A stretch of DNA of 63,685 nt from assembly GCA_021201665.1 (NCBI GenBank), contig JAJQEO010000081.1, positions 16,330 to 80,014 on the forward strand, in the 5' to 3' direction. Numbering within the stretch: position 1 is the first letter of the stretch; each line of letters opens with the position of its first letter. Shown here piece by piece: positions 57,339-63,685 of this stretch. Source of the DNA: Lachnospiraceae bacterium (GTDB taxonomy: Bacteria; Bacillota; Clostridia; Lachnospirales; Lachnospiraceae). The translations under genes were made by a program, and so were the position numbers. The notes under the pieces are model-generated. The model was not told the origin of the DNA. It saw nothing but the letters and a program-made list of their open reading frames with translations, and did not search any database.

Positions 57339-58757
57339 TTATTCGTCAGCTGCGAAAATTGCAGCAGGAACCTTCCGAAATACCTTTTTTGCCAGGAACG
57401 CGATTACCGGAAGCGCCAGTATTTCAGAGAAAATGAACGCCGACCAGATCAAACGAATGTTGCCGGACAGGCTGGTCGCAGATACAAAAATCAGCGGAAA
57501 CAGCACCTGACGCGCAGATGTCAGATACAGGCTGAAGGTTCCCATGCCAAGGGCCTGAAAAACTGCCGCGAATACCAGGCCAAAGGTAGAAAACAGATAA
57601 GCAACCGCCAGAATGCGGAGTGCCGGGATACCGATGGCCAGCATTTCTTCTGAGGCGTCAAAAATCCGCAGTACCTGCATGGGAAAACACTCCAGAAAAG
57701 CCAGAATCACAAGATAAATGGCAAAGGAATACAGCAGCGCCCATTTGATGGCGTCATAGATACGCTGTTCCTTTTTTGCGCCATAGTTATATGCCACAAT
57801 CGGGATCAGGCCATTGTCTATCCCATGAACGCCTACCGTCGCCAGGTTCTGTATTTTCAGGCATACGCCATAGACAGCCACAGCAGTCGTGCTGTAAGCG
57901 ATCAGCACTGTGTTCATAAATATACCAACCAGCGATGTTACGCTCTGCACCAGCGTTGTCGGGATTCCGACATACAGAATTTCCCTGATACATTCCCCAT
58001 CCGGCCGAAGTGTGAATGTCATAGGAATTTCCGGATTAAAGCGCCGGTTGATGCAATAGCCAGCGATACAGCCGACGATCTGTCCGATCGCTGTAGCAGC
58101 CGCGGCTCCGGCTGTACCCATGGCCGGGAGGCCGAAGTACCCAAATATAAAAATCGGATCAAGAATCAGATTTGTGACGGAAGACGCGGAAAGCGTAAAT
58201 AAAAACAGGTGAGACCGGCTGCTGGCGATCACAAACCGGTCAAATACCCATTGTCCCATCTGCCCAAATGAAAAAATCATGCAGATGCTAAGATAGGCAT
58301 AGCCATATTCTTCAATATGTGTGTTTCCGCCAGACTGCCAGGTAAAATAGGCCCGGCCAAACAGGAAAAAACATGCCAGGATCAGAAGCCACGCACAGCC
58401 CGCCAGAAAAAAGGAAGCCGACGCCGCTTTCTTAACCTTCTCCCGGTCGTTCTCTCCAAGTGCTTTTGAAATCACAGCATTCAGTCCCACTGCGATACCA
58501 CAGCCAAGCGCGCCCATCATTGTCTGTACCGGCGAGGAAAGTGATACCGCTGTCAAAGCATCTTCTGACAGCCTGGATACAAATACACTGTCCACAAAAT
58601 TATACAGAGAGTTGATCAGCAGCGAAAGCATAAGCGGGATACCGGTCTGAATCACCAGCCGGGGGACGGGCATCGTCCCCATGATATTTTCCTTTTCCGT
58701 TTTCATTAAATGTTCCATTTCTGTCCTGGCGCGTCCAGCCAGCTTTCTCGTCTTCAC
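57339..58757 (-). CDS. MATE-family exporter
   Basis: A 472-residue exporter with twelve hydrophobic segments and MATE marks GTMPVPRLVIQTGIPLMLSL, SLYNFVDSVFVSRL, LDPIFIFGYFG and NGLIPIVAYNYGAKK. GTG 58757 follows GGGAGGG and lies two bases after the stop of the small coiled-coil gene. ATG 58718, behind AGGACAG, would trim 13 basic residues and is equally possible. It is distinct from the MATE protein at 1123-2511. The substrate is unknown. Confidence 0.9.
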   Translation of the reverse strand: MKTRKLAGRARTEMEHLMKTEKENIMGTMPVPRLVIQTGIPLMLSLLINSLYNFVDSVFVSRLSEDALTAVSLSSPVQTMMGALGCGIAVGLNAVISKALGENDREKVKKAASASFFLAGCAWLLILACFFLFGRAYFTWQSGGNTHIEEYGYAYLSICMIFSFGQMGQWVFDRFVIASSRSHLFLFTLSASSVTNLILDPIFIFGYFGLPAMGTAGAAAATAIGQIVGCIAGYCINRRFNPEIPMTFTLRPDGECIREILYVGIPTTLVQSVTSLVGIFMNTVLIAYSTTAVAVYGVCLKIQNLATVGVHGIDNGLIPIVAYNYGAKKEQRIYDAIKWALLYSFAIYLVILAFLECFPMQVLRIFDASEEMLAIGIPALRILAVAYLFSTFGLVFAAVFQALGMGTFSLYLTSARQVLFPLIFVSATSLSGNIRLIWSAFIFSEILALPVIAFLAKKVFRKVPAAIFAADE

Positions 58758-58758
58758 T

Positions 58759-58929
58759 TTATTTCCCTCCCTTGATTTGATAGAGCATATAGTCCAGCCG
58801 GTCTAACTGCTGCTGTTTTTCGTGGATTTCATCCAGCAGCTGCGCCCTGTTTTTCCGTATGTTCCTGATCTGTTCTTCCTTTGTTGTTTCATTTGCCTTT
58901 ATCTGCTCTGCTGTTTCTTCTGACGCCAT
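58759..58929 (-). CDS. small coiled-coil protein coupled to the MATE gene
   Basis: 56 residues, MASEETAEQIKANETTKEEQ then NIRKNRAQLLDEIHEKQQQL, with heptad spacing of Ile/Leu typical of a short coiled coil. ATG 58929 follows AGAGGAGA. Its stop codon is adjacent to the MATE start, so the two are translated together. It could be a small regulator or partner of the exporter; no family is recognised. Confidence 0.65.
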   Translation of the reverse strand: MASEETAEQIKANETTKEEQIRNIRKNRAQLLDEIHEKQQQLDRLDYMLYQIKGGK

Positions 58930-59073
58930 ATCCGTTCTCCTCTTATGAAAGAGAAACCCCCTCAAACACCTTGATTCTGCCACAGAACCAGCCGACAGCA
59001 GCTTTCCTGTATCCTATAGAAAAATGTGGGCGCAGAGGAAAGTGTCATGCACTTTTTCTCTACACCCACATTA

Positions 59074-59141
59074 TAAGCGGAGACAAACATTATATCAAAT
59101 ACTTGTACTTTGTACCTTAGATATGCCTAAAAAGCATTCCC
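59074..59141 (-). repeat. 68-bp repeat, copy 1 (also at 62206-62273)
   Basis: Aligned without gaps to 62206-62273, 57 of 68 positions agree by eye. The two share the ends TAAGCGGAGA and GCCTAAAAAGCATTCCC. In both places the repeat encodes the last residues GNAF and stop codon of the minus-strand gene and continues downstream through an ATTATATCAAAT block. Confidence 0.85.
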
Positions 59142-59744
59142 CAATCTTGACTCAATATCAAATACTCTCTTCTTTGTGTAATAAGTTCGGTCATCCTCCG
59201 TCATTTTCCGGATAATTCTGCAAGGATTGCCTGCAGCAATTCTGTTTTCAGAAATATTTTTCCCAACGACACTCCCGGCTTCAATTATTACATTATTTCC
59301 AATGGTTACGCCCGGAAGAATAATTGTTCCTCCGCCGATCTGTACATTGTTGCCAATGGTAACAGGATTGCCGTATTCATAATCACAATCCAGTCTGCAG
59401 GTTTCTACGTAAACCGGATGGCCTGCCGTATATATGGAAACATTTGGGGCAATCAATACATTTCTTCCAATCGTAACCTTTCCGACACCCCAAATCGCGA
59501 AATTATAATGAGCAAAAAAATTCTCGCCGACCTCAATATTCCATCCATAGTCACAATGAAACGGGGGCTCAATCCATATTGTTTTACCTGTCTTTCCCAA
59601 TATGTCTTTCAGCAGCTGGGGAACTCGTTTTTCCTCTGACGGTTGAATCACATTAAAACTATATATTTTTTGTTTACATATCGCCCTTTTCACACTCAAA
59701 CCGTCCAGCCATGTTCCCGCGAACATTTTTTCTTTTTGATCCAT
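59127..59744 (-). CDS. sugar O-acetyltransferase (maltose/galactoside acetyltransferase type)
   Basis: A 205-residue left-handed beta-helix acyltransferase of the Maa/LacA/NodL group, transferring acetyl from acetyl-CoA to sugars. It has the family N-terminal cap (DQKEKMFAGTWLDGLSV), ANYNFAI-like HYNFAIWGVGKVTIG, the catalytic histidine in YTAGHPVY and hexapeptide turns VTIGNNVQIGGGTIILPGVTIG, then AAGNPCRIIRKM. ATG 59744 follows GGGAAGGA. The extreme C-terminus (LGNAF) is encoded by the 68-bp repeat shared with the LysR gene, so the original end was probably replaced. Confidence 0.9.
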   Translation of the reverse strand: MDQKEKMFAGTWLDGLSVKRAICKQKIYSFNVIQPSEEKRVPQLLKDILGKTGKTIWIEPPFHCDYGWNIEVGENFFAHYNFAIWGVGKVTIGRNVLIAPNVSIYTAGHPVYVETCRLDCDYEYGNPVTIGNNVQIGGGTIILPGVTIGNNVIIEAGSVVGKNISENRIAAGNPCRIIRKMTEDDRTYYTKKRVFDIESRLGNAF

Positions 59745-59857
59745 AATCCTTCCCTGTCTTTCAGCACAAAAATACACTTCAAATTCCATTATTCCGGATT
59801 TTTCCCACAGCGCCATTTCACTATTTCCGAGTCATCTTCCAAACAGCTTGCTTTCGG

Positions 59858-61105
59858 TCAGGCCTGCGCCGTCTTTTTCACCAGCCGTTCATGCATGATC
59901 ACCATCAGAACCAGGATCACTGCCAGATATACCGGAAACAGCGAAACGGAAATATTGTTGGCAATCAGTCCAAACAGCGGCGGCATCAGGCAGGTTCCTA
60001 CATAGGCGCTGGCCATCTGTACCCCGATCAGTGCCTGGGACTTATCCGCGCCGAAATGCTCTGGCGTGGAGTGGATGATGCTTGGATAGATAGGGGCGCA
60101 TCCCACACCGATCAGGATCAGTCCCACAACCGCCGAGCCGGAAGAGAAAGGGATGAGAACGGCAAGTATTCCAAGCGCCAGAATCACCTGGCCGATGCGG
60201 ATCATCTGCGTATCAGTAAACCGGCAGGTTAAAAAACCGTTTACTGCACGTCCTGCTGTGATTCCGATAAAGAAAAGGCTGGCGAGCCGCGCCGCCATTT
60301 CTGTCGAAACTCCATTATAAAGCACCAGATACGTACTTCCCCACAACATAGCGGTCTGTTCCACGGCACAATAGCAGAAAAATGTAAACATAACCTCTTT
60401 TGCACCCGGAATTTTAATCACAGAGTGCAGTGGCAATGCGGCAGATTTTGACCCTGTGTCTCCCTCTCCTGTGCCGGAGACATGATTTTTCTTCCACAAA
60501 GGCAGACTGATGAATAGTATTACCGCCATCAGCGCCTGAATCATAGCCATGCAGCGATAACCGGCATTCCAGCTGCTTCCTCCGGTCAGTAAGAATGCCA
60601 TGACATTAGGGCCGACCAGCGTACCCACGCCCCACATACAGTGCAGCCAGCTCATATGGCGGCTGGGATAATGCAAAGCCACGTAATTATTCAATGCCGC
60701 GTCGACACTTCCGGCTCCAAGACCGTATGGGATCGCCCACAGCCATAGCATAAAAAAGGATCTGCTCGCGGAAAAACCGAACATGGACACTGCCATGATC
60801 GCCGTACTGACTGCTGTGATTTTTCCTGCGCCAAGCCATTTTGTAAGGCGGTCGCTCTGCAGGCTGGAAACAATCGTCCCGGCTGCGATGGTCATAGAGA
60901 TAATTCCCGCGTAAGAAACGGGGACATTCAGCTCCCCATACATAGACGGCCAGGCAGAGCCGAGAAGGGAATCCGGCAGCCCAAGCCCAATAAAAGCAAG
61001 ATAGATAACAACCAATAGCAAATGAACCATTCTTCTGTTCCTCCTTCTGCGGAGCATCCGCTGTTCCTGCGGCAACATATCCGCCACGTTTTTCCCATCC
61101 CTCAT
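59858..61105 (-). CDS. MFS transporter (FucP/YfkF-like)
   Basis: 415 residues with twelve predicted helices: YLAFIGLGLPDSLLGSAWPS at the first, the loop segment SDRLTKWLGAGK between helices 2 and 3, and a central cytoplasmic loop near residue 205. This arrangement is shared by fucose-permease-like MFS proteins. The substrate is unknown. ATG 61105 follows AAGGA. It is divergent from an AraC regulator, and the 160-bp space between holds three helically phased repeats, so the regulator likely controls it. Confidence 0.87.
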   Translation of the reverse strand: MRDGKNVADMLPQEQRMLRRRRNRRMVHLLLVVIYLAFIGLGLPDSLLGSAWPSMYGELNVPVSYAGIISMTIAAGTIVSSLQSDRLTKWLGAGKITAVSTAIMAVSMFGFSASRSFFMLWLWAIPYGLGAGSVDAALNNYVALHYPSRHMSWLHCMWGVGTLVGPNVMAFLLTGGSSWNAGYRCMAMIQALMAVILFISLPLWKKNHVSGTGEGDTGSKSAALPLHSVIKIPGAKEVMFTFFCYCAVEQTAMLWGSTYLVLYNGVSTEMAARLASLFFIGITAGRAVNGFLTCRFTDTQMIRIGQVILALGILAVLIPFSSGSAVVGLILIGVGCAPIYPSIIHSTPEHFGADKSQALIGVQMASAYVGTCLMPPLFGLIANNISVSLFPVYLAVILVLMVIMHERLVKKTAQA

Positions 61106-61162
61106 GCATATTCCTTTATAGTGGGTGCAAATATTTTTGCCGCTCACGGTACATATTTACGC

Positions 61163-61255
61163 TTGACGGCGGGCTGAAGCTCAGGCATAATTATTACACC
61201 AGTAACGTCATGATTTCTATAATAATTGTGCCAGTTTTTATAATTATCGTGTCAG
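61163..61255 (+). promoter_or_regulatory. araC promoter with three phased operator repeats
   Basis: Plus-strand TTGACG (61163-61168), 17-bp spacer, CATAAT (61186-61191). Three 16-bp direct repeats ATAATTATTACACCAG (61187-61202), ATAATAATTGTGCCAG (61219-61234) and ATAATTATCGTGTCAG (61240-61255) start 32 and 21 bp apart, three and two helical turns. AraC proteins bind such direct repeats. Confidence 0.75.
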
Positions 61256-61266
61256 GAGGCCAGAAT

Positions 61267-62187
61267 ATGAAACTGCTCAGCATTTTAACGGATCACAACA
61301 TGCAGGAAAAAATATTGTATCCGAATCCGTCTTTTCCATTCGGCGTCTGGATAGACACATACAGCCTTATGAGGAATCACCAACTGGATTGGCACTGGCA
61401 CAGTGACTTTGAACTCGGAGTGATGATTTCAGGGCGGCTGAACTACTCTCTTTCCGGGACGGATTTTCCCCTGAATGCCGGTGAAGCTGTGTTTGTCAAC
61501 GCCAATACCCTGCACACGGCAAAGCTTTCACCGGAAAGCAATGACGCTGTTATGGCCGTGATCACGTTCCATCCAACCGTTTTTGACCGGAACACACAAT
61601 CCCCGTTTTATCAAAAATACTTCCAGACCATTCTGGATCAGAATATGAAGGGGTGCAAAATTAAGCCGGTCACTGCCCCCGGGGCTGAAATTGCCGGAGG
61701 TCTCCGAAAAATATGCGAAATGTGGGAACAATCTGAAGATTATGAAATTTTGTGCCTTGCCGGGATGGGCGTCGTATGGCACCACGTCCTTTGTTATCTC
61801 AGGCAGAACAATGAGGCCATAATCCTCAGGAATCCTGCCTCTAAATATGAAGAAAAAATGAAATGCTTCATTAGCTATATTCAGACTCATTACGCAGAAA
61901 GTATTTCCATAGACGATCTGGCTGCATACGCACATATCAGCCGCAGTGAATGCTTTCGCTGTTTCCGGCAGATGATGAGAAAGACGCCTGTTGAATATAT
62001 CAATGAGTACCGTCTGTCCTGTGCTGCCAGTCTGCTCGCCTCAACCAATGATTCCATAACGGAAATCTGCGGGAAATGCGGATTTATACACTCAAGTTAT
62101 TTTGGGAAACTCTTCCGCGAGGCCTATGGGAAAACGCCCCTGGAATACCGCAGGGAGCAAAAAAGCTCGTCCCTGGCGTTTTTTTAA
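61267..62187 (+). CDS. AraC-family regulator with cupin sensor domain
   Basis: 306 residues. The N-terminal cupin-type domain (about 20-120) has LDWHWHSDFELGVMISGRLN with the metal- or sugar-binding histidines and LNAGEAVFVNANTLHTAK. The C-terminal AraC domain carries two helix-turn-helix units: ISIDDLAAYAHISRSECFRC, then ITEICGKCGFIHSSYFGKLF ending KTPLEYRRE. ATG 61267 follows CAGGAGG. It is divergent from the MFS gene; operator repeats overlap its own promoter, implying autorepression. Confidence 0.9.
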   Translation: MKLLSILTDHNMQEKILYPNPSFPFGVWIDTYSLMRNHQLDWHWHSDFELGVMISGRLNYSLSGTDFPLNAGEAVFVNANTLHTAKLSPESNDAVMAVITFHPTVFDRNTQSPFYQKYFQTILDQNMKGCKIKPVTAPGAEIAGGLRKICEMWEQSEDYEILCLAGMGVVWHHVLCYLRQNNEAIILRNPASKYEEKMKCFISYIQTHYAESISIDDLAAYAHISRSECFRCFRQMMRKTPVEYINEYRLSCAASLLASTNDSITEICGKCGFIHSSYFGKLFREAYGKTPLEYRREQKSSSLAFF

Positions 62188-62205
62188 TGAACTGTTACTC
62201 CAAAA

Positions 62206-62273
62206 TAAGCGGAGATGAGCATTATATCAAATGCCTGTATTTTACGCCTCATATATGCCTAAAAAGCATTCCC
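62206..62273 (-). repeat. 68-bp repeat, copy 2 (also at 59074-59141)
   Basis: See copy 1. Here it follows the plus-strand AraC gene by 18 bp and supplies the last codons (GGG AAT GCT TTT TAG) of the LysR gene. The inner GCATT/AATGC can pair as a small hairpin. Confidence 0.85.
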
Positions 62274-63146
62274 TAAACAGGCCTTCATGTGATCTATAAA
62301 TTTTGTTGCGGCCAGGCTGAATGGCTGCTGTTTTTTCCACGCGAACACACTGCTCGCTGTAAGCTCCGGAGATAACGGACGACAGGCGATCTTCTCCCTG
62401 TTCCAAAATGGTACAGAACCCTCGATCACGATGGAATATGCCAGCCCCTGCTGAACCATCAGGGCGCTGTTTGTACTCAGGTTGCTTGTAAAGACAATCT
62501 GCGTTTCCTGAAGATAACCGCCGAACCAGCTGGACAGTTCATTTTTTACATTGACACGTCTCGGAAGGATAAGGGGCTTATCCTCCAGGTCTTTTGCACT
62601 CACAGCTTCTTTTTCCGCAAGCGGGTCATCCGGGCGCATCAGGACAACCCAGCGTTCCTTCTCTTTCAACCGAATGAAATCAAACTTTTCCATATCAATC
62701 GGCTCCAGAAGAACGCCTACGTCAATCAGACCTTTTTCCATCTGTTCCTTGACCAGATCCGCATTTCCCGTGAAGATGTCGAACGTAACAAGCGGATATT
62801 TTTCACGGAAGGTTTCAATGATTTCCGGCAGCTCCTGCATGGTGGCCATTTCACCGCCTCCAAGAACGATGCGCCCTTCCACAAGCTCTTCCTGTTCAAT
62901 CAATTCTCTTTCTGTCCGGTCAACCAGAGACAGGATTTCCTCCGCCCGTCGCCGCAGCAGGATTCCCTCGTTTGTCAGAGTAATCTTTTTGGCACCCCTG
63001 TGAAACAGCTTGACGCCAACTTCTTCTTCCAACTGTGCCATCTGACGGCTAAGCGTCGGCTGGGTAATGTGCAGGGCTTCCGCAGCACGGTTGATGCCTT
63101 CTTCCCGGACAACAGTCAAAAAATAGCGCAGAACTCTTATTTCCAA
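62259..63146 (-). CDS. LysR-family transcriptional regulator
   Basis: 295 residues. The N-terminal winged helix (EIRVLRYFLTVVREEGINRA, AEALHITQPTLSRQMAQLEE) is followed by a substrate-binding domain (IVLGGGEMATMQELPEIIET, LIDVGVLLEPIDMEKFDF). TTG 63146 follows AAGGAGA at proper spacing and is taken as the start. Targets are unknown; the gene is 21 bp after the MerR gene in the same direction. The C-terminal GNAF is encoded by the 68-bp repeat shared with the acetyltransferase gene. Confidence 0.9.
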   Translation of the reverse strand: MEIRVLRYFLTVVREEGINRAAEALHITQPTLSRQMAQLEEEVGVKLFHRGAKKITLTNEGILLRRRAEEILSLVDRTERELIEQEELVEGRIVLGGGEMATMQELPEIIETFREKYPLVTFDIFTGNADLVKEQMEKGLIDVGVLLEPIDMEKFDFIRLKEKERWVVLMRPDDPLAEKEAVSAKDLEDKPLILPRRVNVKNELSSWFGGYLQETQIVFTSNLSTNSALMVQQGLAYSIVIEGSVPFWNREKIACRPLSPELTASSVFAWKKQQPFSLAATKFIDHMKACLGNAF

Positions 63147-63167
63147 CGTGATTTCTCCTTCATAAAA

Positions 63168-63605
63168 TTATTGATGTGCATTTTCATATGCCATCCTGAT
63201 TTCTTCCGGCATATCCTTTGGTTCCATTGCTTTCAGTCTTTCTTCATTGCCGTCGGCAATTGCCTGCTCATAATACCAGCATTTATACTTAAGAAGCGCA
63301 AGAACGCCCTTCATTCTTTCCATTTCCGACTCAACAGATTCTATCTGCTTTTCAAACAGCTCCTTCCGCTGCTGATAAGTCGCGCTCCCTTGTCCGCACC
63401 ACTCCATAAATTGTTTGATGTCCTTTATCTCCAGCCCTGATTTTTTCAGGCATTCGATCACGCGCAGGGTTTCAATTTCTCTGTCTGAGAACTTCCTTAT
63501 ACCGGAAGTGCGCTGTAGATTCGGAAAGAGTCCCTCCTTATCGTAATAGCGGAGAGTTGAAATAGGCAGGTCGAACATCTCCGAAACTTGACCAATCGTA
63601 TACAT
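63168..63605 (-). CDS. MerR-family transcriptional regulator
   Basis: 145 residues. The N-terminal MerR domain YTIGQVSEMFDLPISTLRYY with DKEGLFPNLQRTSGIRKFSD and the linking CLKKSGLEIKDIKQFMEW helix are followed by a coiled-coil dimerisation helix with no metal-binding cysteine cluster. It therefore belongs to the organic-stress or aldehyde-responsive type. ATG 63605 follows GGAGG. It faces away from a promoter with an abnormal 19-bp spacer carrying a MerR-like palindrome. Confidence 0.92.
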   Translation of the reverse strand: MYTIGQVSEMFDLPISTLRYYDKEGLFPNLQRTSGIRKFSDREIETLRVIECLKKSGLEIKDIKQFMEWCGQGSATYQQRKELFEKQIESVESEMERMKGVLALLKYKCWYYEQAIADGNEERLKAMEPKDMPEEIRMAYENAHQ

Positions 63606-63649
63606 AACAGCGATAACCTCCAATTCGCAAAAATTTTTCAAATAAGGTA

Positions 63650-63680
63650 TTGACCTAAAGTCAGGTTTAGGTATTACAAT
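63650..63680 (+). promoter_or_regulatory. MerR-type promoter reading out of the window
   Basis: TTGACC (63650-63655), a 19-bp spacer and TACAAT (63675-63680). The spacer holds the perfect inverted repeat ACCTAAA (63653-63659) and TTTAGGT (63666-63672). This over-long, palindrome-filled spacer is the hallmark of promoters twisted into shape by MerR activators. The target gene begins right of the window. Confidence 0.75.
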
Positions 63681-63685
63681 CATGT

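Noticed and set aside
1..63685. tRNA, rRNA or tmRNA genes
   Set aside because: No cloverleaf with a GGTTCRAATCC-like T-arm, and no rRNA-like conserved blocks, were found on reading either strand.

Overview
The window reads as chromosomal DNA of a gut-type Lachnospiraceae (Clostridia). The reasons are the Firmicute-style AGGAGG ribosome sites, a choline-binding-type wall protein, DeoD/Pdp/DeoB nucleoside salvage, a CBS-DRTGG manganese pyrophosphatase, a uronate operon controlled by an AraC protein, and a conjugative-element remnant with a large serine recombinase. This is inference from gene content; there is no rRNA, tRNA or CRISPR array here to place it exactly. Nearly all core genes lie on the minus strand.

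Layout. 1-690: start of a secreted cell-wall-binding repeat protein that runs off the left edge. 1.1-2.5 kb: MATE exporter. 2.6-5.6 kb: polysaccharide ABC exporter whose ATPase is fused to UDP-galactopyranose mutase. 5.9-10 kb: cytidylate-kinase-like protein and a TPR/AAA+ ATPase with a long repetitive linker. 10-11.6 kb: a purine-rich stretch with a strong promoter, a 27-codon ORF and a terminator, but no recognisable gene. 11.6-16 kb: murA, a flavin reductase with a repeat-built tail, the pyrophosphatase and a 75-codon gene with an AUA start. 16-20.5 kb: nucleoside catabolism (pdp, cdd, deoB, deoD). 20.9-25.9 kb: a 155-bp palindrome, a TPR lipoprotein, and a TetM-like ribosomal GTPase fused to a YacP/Rae1-type NYN nuclease domain. 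25.9-29.7 kb: remnant of an integrative element (serine recombinase, small ORFs, sigma-like factor, XRE regulator).

29.8-39 kb: a CorC-like membrane protein, then a TetR-controlled operon of an Fe-S/FAD oxidoreductase, a geranylgeranyl-reductase-family flavoprotein and an old-yellow-enzyme/Fe-S reductase. Divergent from it are tetR and a gene fusing a metallophosphoesterase to most of a seven-helix membrane protein that resembles transmembrane terpene cyclases. An unfused paralogue of that membrane protein lies at 56.3 kb. 39.2-41.6 kb: an IS1182-type element with 8-bp target duplication that splits a GNAT acetyltransferase gene, followed by a decayed AI-2E permease.

42-54 kb: one nine-gene operon. 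A GPH symporter imports a glycoside, GH2 and GH3 (NagZ-like) enzymes split it, and UxaC, UxuB, UxuA, KdgK and KdgA take glucuronate to pyruvate and glyceraldehyde-3-phosphate. A divergent AraC regulator sits at its head. 55.6-63.7 kb: TetR, the terpene-cyclase-like protein, a second MATE exporter, a sugar O-acetyltransferase, an MFS permease with a divergent AraC regulator and three phased operator repeats, a LysR regulator, and a MerR regulator with a 19-bp-spacer promoter firing out of the window. All functions come from reading the sequence and recalling families; no searches were run.
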